Assembly (NCBI GenBank): GCA_017540505.1
Contig: JAFYAW010000037.1
Coordinates: forward strand, 17,533 to 81,532
Reading direction: 5' to 3'
Origin: Bacteroidales bacterium
Lineage (GTDB): Bacteria > Bacteroidota > Bacteroidia > Bacteroidales > WCHB1-69
DNA: 64,000 nt
Shown here: positions 35,341-44,697 of the stretch, in pieces
Layout: each line of letters starts with the position of its first letter
Numbering within the stretch: the first letter of the stretch is position 1
Translations under genes and position numbers: made by a program
Notes under the pieces: generated by a model
What the model was told of the DNA's origin: nothing
Seen by the model: the letters and a program-made list of their open reading frames with translations, nothing else
The model's database searches: none

Positions 35341-36804
35341 TCAGTGATAACGCCAGTTTTCTTCAATCTCACCCCCGTAATAGCTGTCAGGATTCGTCTC
35401 GTAAATATCCGTCTGTGGCTGTATCTTCTTGACGAGACGCATCTTCCAGTTGGTGTCGTGCACCTCGCCATACTTGTTGGAGTGCAACAGTTCGTAGTCG
35501 TTGCCCACTAACGACGGGTCGTAAAACACGAACTTGACATTCGTCTGGTCATCCAGATAATAATAATGCCACACCTCATACGGGAAGGTGACGGGGTCGG
35601 ACGGCACCTCCTTAATATCGTTCGGCTGACCGTATTGCAGATAGACGCGCCCACGGTCAGTACGGTAGCCCTTCACCTGCTTGCTGCCGAAACGTTCCTG
35701 CACGTATGACACCATCTTCTCATATTTCTTCCATTCAGCCTCCGGATTGTTCGGATTGCGTGACAGCCAAAAAGCATAGAAGAATCGCTGCAGCTGGGGT
35801 GTCTCCACAAGCTTCATGCGCTGCTCGAAGAACTCACGTTCCATGGCGTTGCTGATGGGATACAGGCAGCGCACGTTTTCTTCCAGTTTCTTGCGGTCCG
35901 TCATGTCGGCCACAAACGAGTTGTCAATCACCACATCGTCATATTGGTGGATATCCAGCTTCATGGAAGGATTGCTGCGCTGGAAGAACACCTTGTTGAC
36001 CAGACAGAGGCTGTCGTGCTCATCGTAAAGCTCCACCACCACATTGTAATTCCCCGACGGCAGTTTGAACACGTTGAACTGGTCTATGATGAGGACCACA
36101 GGATCGGTATGCAGCTTTTTGGTTATCACATTGTTGGGCATTGCCACCAGATGGTTGTCCGCAAATTCCACAAAGCATTTCGCCGTCAGCGGACGATTGT
36201 CGCCCAGCTGCTTTTGCGTGCCATACACCTCTACGGCAAAGGGCAGCGTGTATTGGGATTCGGGTACGAAATTATAGTACAACGGCGGCAGGTTGAAGCC
36301 GTATTTGACATACAAGCCCGGTGACACCGGCGCACTCATATCCTCAAACAAAGAAATTCTCGAAGATGAAATCTTGTCGGGCGGAAAGTTCAGGACAATG
36401 CGGTCGATGTATTTCAACGTAGAGGAATCCTTATGTTTGTCTGTGAGGTAGAAATGCAGGAAATAATCGCCGTTGGGCACGGGCAGGTTCTGGATGTCGG
36501 CAAAGTCAGGCTTGTCCACGCCAGCGGTATCGGCCAGCTGCTCGCTGGAGAGGATGTAGTGCAGGGTTTTCACCAGCGTGTCCTGGCGCATCACATCCAC
36601 ACGGATATCCACATCGGCCTCAAAAAGGCCCTTGTCGTTACGAACATACTGGACGGAATTGCCGCCCACGATGAATGTGAACTCAATGTAAGGCTGCCCT
36701 TTGTCGGTGCAGTAGGCCTTGTGGCTGATGAAGGCCTTCATGTTCTGGGCAGGCAAGGAAAATGCAACCCACAAAAAAAGCCACAGAATTATATGCTTTT
36801 TCAT
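35341..36804 (-). CDS. GWxTD domain-containing secreted protein
   Basis: A 487-residue protein with a signal peptide (MKKHIILWLFLWVAFSLPAQ). The C-terminal third matches the GWxTD family: EWKKYEKMVSYVQERFG then GYRTDRGRVYLQYGQP. The name-giving Trp is Tyr here (GYRTD). The N-terminal part is beta-rich. Function is unknown in the family. ATG 36804 starts the signal peptide; an upstream ATG at 36834 would fall inside the promoter. It heads GWxTD-sugar transferase-porin. Confidence 0.9.
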   Translation of the reverse strand: MKKHIILWLFLWVAFSLPAQNMKAFISHKAYCTDKGQPYIEFTFIVGGNSVQYVRNDKGLFEADVDIRVDVMRQDTLVKTLHYILSSEQLADTAGVDKPDFADIQNLPVPNGDYFLHFYLTDKHKDSSTLKYIDRIVLNFPPDKISSSRISLFEDMSAPVSPGLYVKYGFNLPPLYYNFVPESQYTLPFAVEVYGTQKQLGDNRPLTAKCFVEFADNHLVAMPNNVITKKLHTDPVVLIIDQFNVFKLPSGNYNVVVELYDEHDSLCLVNKVFFQRSNPSMKLDIHQYDDVVIDNSFVADMTDRKKLEENVRCLYPISNAMEREFFEQRMKLVETPQLQRFFYAFWLSRNPNNPEAEWKKYEKMVSYVQERFGSKQVKGYRTDRGRVYLQYGQPNDIKEVPSDPVTFPYEVWHYYYLDDQTNVKFVFYDPSLVGNDYELLHSNKYGEVHDTNWKMRLVKKIQPQTDIYETNPDSYYGGEIEENWRYH

Positions 36805-36824
36805 TATAATATGTTTTTTTGTTA

Positions 36825-36860
36825 GAGTGTGCAAAGATAGAGAAAAAACGGGACAGCGTT
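36825..36860. repeat. 36-bp direct repeat, copy A (promoter of GWxTD gene)
   Basis: Matches 40236-40271 with one mismatch (position 36841 A versus 40252 T) in the same orientation. It contains the -7 box of the GWxTD gene and ends one base from the stop codon of the FISUMP gene. Confidence 0.9.
36832..36839 (-). promoter_or_regulatory. -7 box for GWxTD-sugar transferase-porin
   Basis: TATCTTTG on the minus strand, 27 bases before the ATG at 36804, inside the 36-bp repeat. Confidence 0.75.
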
Positions 36861-36861
36861 A

Positions 36862-39800
36862 CTAATCACGAAGACATCGAACATAATGAAACGTTGTAAA
36901 TAAACTCGAGTTTATTTTTTTTATAGGATTACGAAAATAGTTAGGATAATAATAAAAGTCTCTGTTTGAAGCCCAAAATTCTATTGTCAAATTATATTCT
37001 TCAATTCCACTCTGATAATTAAAATTGGGTGCTGGGACAGCGGAAAAACTTGTGGTTGTGAGGTCAAGGGATCCATCCGTCGTATAGGCACACTGCGTAC
37101 GAAGATAGTTATCCAATTGCTGCCACTCGGTCACATTAGGCACATGCCAGCCTTGCGGACACACCCCTTGGACGGGTACATTCGGATTTGGAATCCCTGA
37201 AGAATGCACAGCGGAATTCCATAAATATGACAAGCCTATGGTATCTGCGCTATAATTAGATGACCGATGATAATATCCATAGTTCACGTCCAGTGAGGAA
37301 TTCCAATTAAATGGAATGGTATCCACATTAAGCAGAGCAGTACCATCAGAATAGTGTGTACTACGGAGGTTTTCCTTCATCCAGCACTGGCTACCGATTT
37401 GCACAGTATTGTAAACATTGCCGTCAAAGTCTGTTGCAGTTGCTGCACCCACACAAGGTTGTCCGTCATTGGGATTACGTTCGATAGCATAATCCCGAAT
37501 GCAGCGCACCGGGCATTTTGCATAAAAAAACGTGTACCAATCTAAGTCCGAACTGCCAGAATAGGATATGTATGCCATCAAGGCTGACGGAGTACGTTGG
37601 GGATTGTCGATAAATTGGGTTGAGGACCAGAATGTGCCGGCATCACCTCTTGGTTCTGAAGTGGACAAAAGTGAGAATCCGGTAGCGTTATTGGAAATCA
37701 TATCATTACCCGATGTACAATTCGTTGGTGAATAACTCCATCCTGCGGGTGCGGACAATGCTTTTTCATAATTGCTCCCGCAAAGCCATTCTGGGGTCAT
37801 CATCACACAGGTGCGAAGTTGATGGTACTCTCCGTAGGTGGGCACATGCCAGCCTTCTGGACAAATGCCCCGCCGATAGCCGTCCACACACATGTGCACA
37901 AATGCGGCAGTGTCAGTGGAGGTTGACAACTCCCCGTATGCGACGTTGAAAGTGTCAAGAGCGGCGTTCCAGTTGTAGTACAGGCCATAGCCATTAGCCG
38001 CACTGGTGGTATCATCTTGATAATAGAAAGCCTTTTTCCCGGAATAGGAAAATGAAGAATACGGCAGTTCCACGATATTCGTACCGGTGCTGGGCGAAGT
38101 GGTGGCCCGCATATTCTCTTTCAACCAGCACTGGCTTCCGATTTGCACCACCTGATAACTGTTGTTCTGATGGTCTTTCACGGCAGTGATACGGGTACCA
38201 TTCTGGGTCTCATTGGCATGAGCCGATGTCACCACGCAGGACGTGAGGTTCTTCTCCGCATCCGTGCTGGCAGCACGCCATTGCGCATACAGAGTCATAT
38301 TCTGCGTCAAGGCTATGGAATCCCCATTTGCGTACGACATTCCTGTTCCGGCAGCATTTGTATTCCATCCGTCAAACACATACAGTGTCCTGTTGAAATT
38401 ATTCGGGGAGATAGGCTGTGAATTGGACAGCCCACTCACAAAAAATTGCGGGTTCATGCTTCCAGTACCTCCATTAGCATCAAAAGAAAGCGTGTAACAG
38501 GTGCCCCATTGCGCGTACAACGTCAAGTCAGAAGTCAGTGTCACTAATTCGTCAAGTGCGTAACTGGTGCCGCTACCATCAGCCATAGTGTTCCAACCCT
38601 TACATCCGTACTGGCTGCGCGTGAATCCACATTCGAAAATGTAATCCGCAATCCCCTCAAGGAAGATCTCATCATCCATCACACCGGCTCCACCATTGGC
38701 TTCAAAGTGCAAAGTGTAAGTCTCCCCGTCCCGGATACAGCGTAAAGCCTCTCCAAAATAAGAGCTTGCAGTACGTGCTTGCAAACCTGAAAAATACAAA
38801 CCAATATAATAATAACCCGTCACAGAATTAAAACTGTTGAACACGACCGATGAAGACCAAAATTCGCAAGTACCATATTTTCCATAAAAACTTGAACCAG
38901 AGTTATATCCAGCCGGAAGACCTGTAAAACCGCTGGCATTATTGGATGCGAGGTCATCAGCAAGACCGCAACCAGTGGAATTCGCATTCGCCTGCCATCC
39001 CACATTCGCCGCCAAAGCCCTGCCATATCCGGAAGTGGTATAACCCGTACTGTTTGTACATGTGTCCATGTAATAATCCGACATATAATCCTGCAAAATG
39101 CTCCATTCTTCTTTTTTCGGCACATGCCACCCTTCCGGACAAATACCACGCCGGACCCCTCGAATCATCGGAGAATTCTCCGAATCCATCACTGCATTCC
39201 AATTGTACAAAAGTCCATAACCGTTACTGGCATTATTGACATCATTATTATAATAATAGGCGCGTCGTTCGACCGTCGTGGAGTACGAAGCCGGATTCTC
39301 CACCATACTGTGTCCCGTGCTGGGCGACGTGGTGGCCCTCATGTTCTCCTTCATCCAGCACTGGCTACCGATTTGCACCACCGAGTAGCTGTTTCCTTCA
39401 TGATCGCGAACCTCCGTTATACGGCTGCCACTACCTGTTTCATTCTGCAACACCATCGACACACCACATGAGTTAAGATTCGGCAGGTTGATATTGTCAA
39501 ACTCCAATGCAATCTCTTCATCCGTCGATTGGTTTCTCGTTTCCGGAACGCTCAACAAAAAATTACCCAGATATAAAGTGTATCCCTGATAGCGCATCTC
39601 ATCCCCTAATTCAAATCCATGGGATGAAGTACTTTTTATGCTGAACTGCATATTTTGAGCTCCAACCCCAATATGATTTATCCTGTTCGCACCCGAGCGT
39701 CCGGTGTTCACCATCTTCACACTATGACTTCCCTCGCCAGTCTGCACGGAAAGGACGTACGTCTGCGGCGTAGAGAGTTGTATCTCGAAATAGTTGTCAC

Positions 39801-40170
39801 CTGCCGAAAGATATCCGCTGTATTCGGCACATATCTTGCCGCTGACATCCATCACAATCATTTTCACAAATTCCCCTTGGAGAGAATACACATTCACTTG
39901 AGTTTTACCGTCAAAAGGATTGGGCATCACCTGCATCCCGTCGGCACCGGCATAGTTGTCAATGCCAACACCCACCCTCAAAGTATATACCGTATCCGGA
40001 AACACAATGGTTTCTGACCAGTTGCGAGTCAGATTGTCGATCCTCACACTGTCAAGCCGCACATAGGCATTATTTTGGTTGCGACCAGTGAAAGTCAGCG
40101 TAACGGCTTGCTGTGCGACAGTTGTCAACAGACTTATCAGAGCAAATGAAACACATAAAATCTTTTTCAT
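36862..40170 (-). CDS. Large secreted protein with three FISUMP domains and InlB-type repeats
   Basis: A 1102-residue surface or secreted protein of unknown role. A signal peptide (MKKILCVSFALISLLTTVAQ) leads into a segment at about residues 79-155 that resembles a type IX sorting domain (MQVMPNPFDGKTQVNVYSLQG ... VLSVQTG) but sits near the N terminus. FISUMP domains begin at about 252, 662 and 916; each carries a Val-Gln-Ile-Gly-Ser-Gln-Cys-Trp core (VQIGSQCWMKENMRAT and variants). Between the first two are two Listeria-Bacteroides (InlB B) repeats starting FEANGG and FDANGG and ending LYAQW. No C-terminal sorting domain is seen. The gene is flanked by 36-bp direct repeats. Confidence 0.88.
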   Translation of the reverse strand: MKKILCVSFALISLLTTVAQQAVTLTFTGRNQNNAYVRLDSVRIDNLTRNWSETIVFPDTVYTLRVGVGIDNYAGADGMQVMPNPFDGKTQVNVYSLQGEFVKMIVMDVSGKICAEYSGYLSAGDNYFEIQLSTPQTYVLSVQTGEGSHSVKMVNTGRSGANRINHIGVGAQNMQFSIKSTSSHGFELGDEMRYQGYTLYLGNFLLSVPETRNQSTDEEIALEFDNINLPNLNSCGVSMVLQNETGSGSRITEVRDHEGNSYSVVQIGSQCWMKENMRATTSPSTGHSMVENPASYSTTVERRAYYYNNDVNNASNGYGLLYNWNAVMDSENSPMIRGVRRGICPEGWHVPKKEEWSILQDYMSDYYMDTCTNSTGYTTSGYGRALAANVGWQANANSTGCGLADDLASNNASGFTGLPAGYNSGSSFYGKYGTCEFWSSSVVFNSFNSVTGYYYIGLYFSGLQARTASSYFGEALRCIRDGETYTLHFEANGGAGVMDDEIFLEGIADYIFECGFTRSQYGCKGWNTMADGSGTSYALDELVTLTSDLTLYAQWGTCYTLSFDANGGTGSMNPQFFVSGLSNSQPISPNNFNRTLYVFDGWNTNAAGTGMSYANGDSIALTQNMTLYAQWRAASTDAEKNLTSCVVTSAHANETQNGTRITAVKDHQNNSYQVVQIGSQCWLKENMRATTSPSTGTNIVELPYSSFSYSGKKAFYYQDDTTSAANGYGLYYNWNAALDTFNVAYGELSTSTDTAAFVHMCVDGYRRGICPEGWHVPTYGEYHQLRTCVMMTPEWLCGSNYEKALSAPAGWSYSPTNCTSGNDMISNNATGFSLLSTSEPRGDAGTFWSSTQFIDNPQRTPSALMAYISYSGSSDLDWYTFFYAKCPVRCIRDYAIERNPNDGQPCVGAATATDFDGNVYNTVQIGSQCWMKENLRSTHYSDGTALLNVDTIPFNWNSSLDVNYGYYHRSSNYSADTIGLSYLWNSAVHSSGIPNPNVPVQGVCPQGWHVPNVTEWQQLDNYLRTQCAYTTDGSLDLTTTSFSAVPAPNFNYQSGIEEYNLTIEFWASNRDFYYYPNYFRNPIKKINSSLFTTFHYVRCLRD

Positions 40171-40235
40171 AATAAATATCTTTTTTATTCCATTCAGTTA
40201 AAACACTTCCTAGATGAATCACATTATAAATATTG

Positions 40236-40271
40236 GAGTGTGCAAAGATAGTGAAAAAACGGGACAGCGTT
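40236..40271. repeat. 36-bp direct repeat, copy B (promoter of FISUMP gene)
   Basis: Second copy of the repeat at 36825-36860, 35 of 36 bases identical. It holds the -7 box of the FISUMP gene and lies 18 bases from the stop of the upstream activase gene. Confidence 0.9.
40243..40250 (-). promoter_or_regulatory. -7 box for FISUMP gene
   Basis: TATCTTTG on the minus strand within repeat copy B, 72 bases before the ATG. Confidence 0.72.
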
Positions 40272-40289
40272 GCACAACCACATAAATTC

Positions 40290-43200
40290 TTACAACTCAT
40301 TCTCAATCATAAAATGCAACCGGTTGAAGACGTTGGCCTCACTGGTGCCGCCGTCGAAATCTAAGAACAGCATGTTCAGATCGGGATAAAACTGGCGTAT
40401 TTTCTTCTCTATACCTTTGGCTATGATGTGGTTAGAGATGCACGCAAAGGGTTGCAAGCTGATGATATTCTTCACACCGCTTTCCGCCAACGCCGACATT
40501 TCGGCTGGAATGAGCCATCCCTCCCCGAAATTGGCCGCCATATTGATGATGCGCGAGGCCAGCTCCGCATCGTGGAACATGTCGGCAAACGGACGGTAAT
40601 ACGGGAACGGGGCACAAATCTTGTCAAAAACTTTGGCATAATGGAAGATGAGCCTGTAAATGGCATCCGACACTAACAGCGGCTGGTTCACCTCCTTGAT
40701 ATTCAGCTTTTTGTTTATATGCCGATTGACAAAGCTGTTCATAAAGAAGTTGTAAATGGAGGGGGCTACGACCTCCACGCCCTGGTCGGCGAGCCAATCC
40801 AGCACATTCAGATGCCCGAATTCGTTGTACTTGATGAAAATCTCGCCCACCACGCCAATCTGCGGCAGCGGCTTGTGGCAGTCCGTGTTGGCCATATACT
40901 CCTTCACCGCCTCGGCCAGGAGCTTGCGCAGGCCCTTGTAATTCCGGGCCTCAATGAGCGGCAAGGATTTCCCAATGTATTTGAACTGGATCTTCTTGGC
41001 GATGCCGCGCTCCCGCTCCCGCGGACGTGCCGCGTAGTACATACGCGACAGGCAGTCGGCAAACAAGAGAGTGAACAACGCCGGCACGGCTAACTTTTTG
41101 GCATCCACCACAAATCCGGGCTGCTCGTTGGCCAACGTATTGCCCAACGCCAGCGACAGCACCGGCACCTGCTCGAAGCCAGCGGCCACCAACGCTTTTT
41201 TTATTAACATGATATAATTCGTGGCACGGCACTGGCCACCCGTTTGGGTGATGATAACTGCCACATCGTTCAGATCATATTCCCCGCTGCGCAACGCCTT
41301 CAACAGACTGCCCACCACAATGGTGGCAGGATAGCACACCTCGTTGTTGGCGTACTGCAAGCCCAAATCCACACACTCCTTGTCGCCCATCGGCAACACC
41401 ACAAGCTTGTAACCGGCCATCTTGAAGAAGGTGGGGAAGAACTCCGTGTAGCCGGACGCGAACGTGGGCGCGAGGATGGTGCGCCGGCGGTCGGCATCCC
41501 GGAAGGCCGGCGTGGTGACAAACGGCTTGTTCACCTCCATCTTGCGACTGAACTTCAAACTCTCCACCATGGAGCGCACGCGCAGGCGCAACGAGCCGAT
41601 ATTGTTCACATCATCCACCTTCAACAGCGTGAAACTCTTGCCCTTACGATCCAGAATATCATGGGTTTCATCTATAATAAACGCGTCCGGGCCGCAGCCG
41701 AAGGAGGTGATCATCATAAAATGCACATTATCCGGACTGTTAGCCACAAAGTGCGCCGCCTTGAAGATCCGGTTTGGATAGGTCCACTGCGTCACCGCGA
41801 CCAGCTCCTTATAGACATCCGTATTCTTCTCATCGGCCACAAATTCCGTCACCACGTCAATGCCCATATCGGACAAGACATCGGAGATCTTGTGCTGGAT
41901 CAGCGGGTCGGCATGGTACGGGCGACCGGCCAGCACCACCACCATACGGTCGTGGCGTTGGGCCTCCCGCACAATCTCCTGCGCCCGCTGGTGCTGCTGC
42001 GCGATGAACGACTGCTGCGCCCTCACGGCCGCTGAAATGGCCTGGTCGGCGGTCTTCTTGTCCACACCCAACGAGCGCAGATAGGACTGGCAGCCCTTCC
42101 GCAAAAGTTCCTCGTTGTTGAGCGACACCACCGGCGCATCAAACGGGATATTGAAACGCTCCACCGTATCGATGGCGTTCTTCATCACATCGGAATAACC
42201 CGCCACAATGGGACAGTTGTAGCTATTACGCACCTGATTGTCAGCCTTTTGTTCCATAACAACATACGGATAAAAGATGCGGTCCACGCCCTTCTGCGCC
42301 AGATCATACACATGACCGTGCATCAGTTTGGCCGGGAAACAGATATTCTCCGACATCACCGTATGGATACCCTGTTCGTACAACGGGTTTGTTGATTTAC
42401 CCGACAGCACCACACGGAACCCACATTCCGAGAGCAGCGCGTGCCAGAAGGGATACAGCTCGAACATACCCAACGCACGCGGAATGCCAATCGTGAACTT
42501 AGCCTCTTTCTGGGGTATTATCGGACGCTGGAACAGCATTTTAAGCCGCTCGTGGTGCTGATTCGTGCCTTTGCGCACCACCTCCGACTCGTTGGCAAAA
42601 ATCTTTTCACAATTGTTGCCGGAATAATAACAACGGTTATTGGAGAATTTGTACTGGATAACGGTACAGTGGTTGGCGCAGCCCGGACATGTCTGCTGTT
42701 CCGTTTCAAACTCGCGGATAGCCAACAGCTCATCCAATGTCAGCGCCTGCGTCACCGGCTGTTCCTTGGCAAAAAGAGCGCAGCCGTAGGCCCCCATCAG
42801 CTCCGGAATGTCGGAGAAGCGTACATCGCGGCCCGTGAGCAGCTCCAACGCACGCACCACCGCCAAGTTCTTGAAGGTGCCGCCCTGCACCACAATATGG
42901 TCGCCAAGTTCTTCTATCTTTCTTAACTTAAGAACCTTAAACAAACAGTTTTTAATCACGGAATAGGCAAATCCGGCGGAAATGTCCTCCGGCGTCGTCC
43001 CTTCCCGCATGGCCTGTTTCACCTTGGAATTCATGAATACAGTGCAGCGCGTGCCCAGATCGTATGGGTGTTGCGCCTCGCAGGCAATCCGCGCGAAATC
43101 CGCCACAGGATAGCCCAGCATCTTGGCAAACGTCTCTATGAAGGAGCCACATCCCGACGAGCAGGCCTCGTTGATCTCCAACCGGCGTATAGCCTGGTTT

Positions 43201-44522
43201 TCCACAAAAATGGCCTTCATATCCTGACCGCCGATGTCGAGGATGAACGACACGTCCGGCGACACGCTTTTCGCCCCCAAGTAGTGGGCCATGGTCTCCA
43301 CCACGCCGTGGTGCAACCCGAAAGCGGTCTTGAGCAGATTCTCGCCGTAGCCCGTCACCGCACTGTTCACGATACGCGGGGCGAAACCATGCTCGTCGCA
43401 CGTCTGCTTGAAGGTTTTCAGTGCCTGCAGAAACGCATCGAAGCTGTTGCCGTTGTTAGGACGGTAATCACGATAGAGCAAGCGTCCCTCCTCGTCAAGC
43501 ACCACCAATTTGGTCGTAGTGGAGCCGGAGTCCACGCCCATGAAGACGTTAGGGCTTTTCACATCCTCCCACGTCACGCGAGGAACGAAGAAGTTCTGTT
43601 TCTGCTGCTTCCATTTTGCAAAAACTTCAGCATCCTCAAACAAGGGAGCCATACGGTTTTGCAACAGCACATCACTATCAATAGACAGATTTTCAATATC
43701 ATACAGAAAATCACGCATTGGGATTGTCTCGGGGCACTGTGTTTCGGCCATCAGGGCGGTGCCGTGTGCGGGCACCACGCGGGCGTCGGGTACGGCCACA
43801 CAATCCGCATCCGTGATATGGAGGTTTTCCTGGAAGGTCTTTCTAAGCATAGGCAGAAATGCGAACGGCCCACCGCAAAAGAAGACCGGCGGCTTCACGT
43901 CGAGCCCGCGCGAGAGGGTGCCGATGACCTGCAAGGCCACGGCGTGAAACACCGAGAGGGCCACATCCGCCTTGCTGACGTGCCGGGCCAGCAGGTTCTG
44001 GATGTCGGTCTTGGAGAAGACACCGCAACGGGAAGCGATAGGATATACGGTCTGCGCCTGTTCCGCCAGAGCGTTCAGCTCCGAGGGCTCCACATTCAAA
44101 AGGCTGGCAGTCTGGTCGATGAAGGCACCCGTGCCGCCGGCGCAGTTGCCGTTCATGCGGATGTCGGGCACCCTACCCTCCTCGAAGAAGATCATCTTGC
44201 TGTCCTCGCCGCCGATGTCGATGAAGGTGCGGGTTTGCGGGAACTGCCGTTTCACCAGCGTGGCGGCGGCGATCACCTCCTGCACGAAGGGCAGATGCCA
44301 GCACTCGGCATAACCCATGCCCACGGAGCCGGTGACGGCCACCTTGAGCCGCGCGTCCGGGTATTTCTCGGCCACCGGAAGCAGCGCCTCGCGCACTGTG
44401 GAGCGTATGTTCATGTTGTGCCGACGGTAATCGGCGTACAAGACCGTGTCGTTTGCATCGATCACCACAACCTTGACCGTTGTGGAACCTATGTCTATTC
44501 CTACTTTGTAAATATTATCCAT
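40290..44522 (-). CDS. Double acyl-CoA dehydratase activase / HgdB-like fusion protein
   Basis: A 1410-residue multidomain protein of the 2-hydroxyacyl-CoA dehydratase activase family. The first ASKHA ATPase starts at GIDIGSTTVKVVV (residue 8) with its cluster Cys in GNCAGGTGAF. The second starts near residue 326 (GVDSGSTTTKLVVLD) with CSSGCGSF. A DUF2229-type domain begins near 678 (GIPRALGMFELYPFWHALLSE), and the C-terminal part resembles the dehydratase subunits. A cysteine-rich linker (CPGCANHCTVIQYKFSNNRC) may bind a cluster. Substrate unknown. Such fusions are widespread in anaerobes, which fits an anaerobic host. Confidence 0.9.
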   Translation of the reverse strand: MDNIYKVGIDIGSTTVKVVVIDANDTVLYADYRRHNMNIRSTVREALLPVAEKYPDARLKVAVTGSVGMGYAECWHLPFVQEVIAAATLVKRQFPQTRTFIDIGGEDSKMIFFEEGRVPDIRMNGNCAGGTGAFIDQTASLLNVEPSELNALAEQAQTVYPIASRCGVFSKTDIQNLLARHVSKADVALSVFHAVALQVIGTLSRGLDVKPPVFFCGGPFAFLPMLRKTFQENLHITDADCVAVPDARVVPAHGTALMAETQCPETIPMRDFLYDIENLSIDSDVLLQNRMAPLFEDAEVFAKWKQQKQNFFVPRVTWEDVKSPNVFMGVDSGSTTTKLVVLDEEGRLLYRDYRPNNGNSFDAFLQALKTFKQTCDEHGFAPRIVNSAVTGYGENLLKTAFGLHHGVVETMAHYLGAKSVSPDVSFILDIGGQDMKAIFVENQAIRRLEINEACSSGCGSFIETFAKMLGYPVADFARIACEAQHPYDLGTRCTVFMNSKVKQAMREGTTPEDISAGFAYSVIKNCLFKVLKLRKIEELGDHIVVQGGTFKNLAVVRALELLTGRDVRFSDIPELMGAYGCALFAKEQPVTQALTLDELLAIREFETEQQTCPGCANHCTVIQYKFSNNRCYYSGNNCEKIFANESEVVRKGTNQHHERLKMLFQRPIIPQKEAKFTIGIPRALGMFELYPFWHALLSECGFRVVLSGKSTNPLYEQGIHTVMSENICFPAKLMHGHVYDLAQKGVDRIFYPYVVMEQKADNQVRNSYNCPIVAGYSDVMKNAIDTVERFNIPFDAPVVSLNNEELLRKGCQSYLRSLGVDKKTADQAISAAVRAQQSFIAQQHQRAQEIVREAQRHDRMVVVLAGRPYHADPLIQHKISDVLSDMGIDVVTEFVADEKNTDVYKELVAVTQWTYPNRIFKAAHFVANSPDNVHFMMITSFGCGPDAFIIDETHDILDRKGKSFTLLKVDDVNNIGSLRLRVRSMVESLKFSRKMEVNKPFVTTPAFRDADRRRTILAPTFASGYTEFFPTFFKMAGYKLVVLPMGDKECVDLGLQYANNEVCYPATIVVGSLLKALRSGEYDLNDVAVIITQTGGQCRATNYIMLIKKALVAAGFEQVPVLSLALGNTLANEQPGFVVDAKKLAVPALFTLLFADCLSRMYYAARPRERERGIAKKIQFKYIGKSLPLIEARNYKGLRKLLAEAVKEYMANTDCHKPLPQIGVVGEIFIKYNEFGHLNVLDWLADQGVEVVAPSIYNFFMNSFVNRHINKKLNIKEVNQPLLVSDAIYRLIFHYAKVFDKICAPFPYYRPFADMFHDAELASRIINMAANFGEGWLIPAEMSALAESGVKNIISLQPFACISNHIIAKGIEKKIRQFYPDLNMLFLDFDGGTSEANVFNRLHFMIENEL

Positions 44523-44561
44523 CTATTATTTTTAAGCCCGCGAAAGTACAAAAAATAAAAG

Positions 44562-44591
44562 AACAGACGCCCCGCACTGGTCTCGTCTGTT
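44562..44591 (-). promoter_or_regulatory. Hairpin in leader of activase gene
   Basis: AACAGACG (44562-44569) and CGTCTGTT (44584-44591) form an 8-bp stem between the -7 box at 44602 and the ATG at 44522. On the minus strand it is followed by TCTTTTATTTTTTG, so it may act as an attenuator or RNA-stability hairpin. Function not shown. Confidence 0.4.
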
Positions 44592-44601
44592 TTTAGGTGT
44601 G

Positions 44602-44609
44602 CAAAGATA
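44602..44609 (-). promoter_or_regulatory. -7 box for activase gene
   Basis: TATCTTTG on the minus strand, leaving a leader of about 75 bases with the hairpin at 44562-44591. Confidence 0.65.
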
Positions 44610-44667
44610 AGATATCTTCACACTCGCACAGTGTTTTTCCAATGGTCGCCATATTATTACAATTTTG

Positions 44668-44675
44668 TACATTTG
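44668..44675 (+). promoter_or_regulatory. -7 box for deaminase gene
   Basis: TACATTTG (TAnnTTTG), 22 bases before the ATG at 44698. Confidence 0.7.
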
Positions 44676-44697
44676 CACCCGAAAAACATCAAGCCAC

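Noticed and set aside
36825-40271. Insertion sequence or transposon ends
   Set aside because: The 36-bp repeats are direct, lack inverted ends, and no transposase lies between them.
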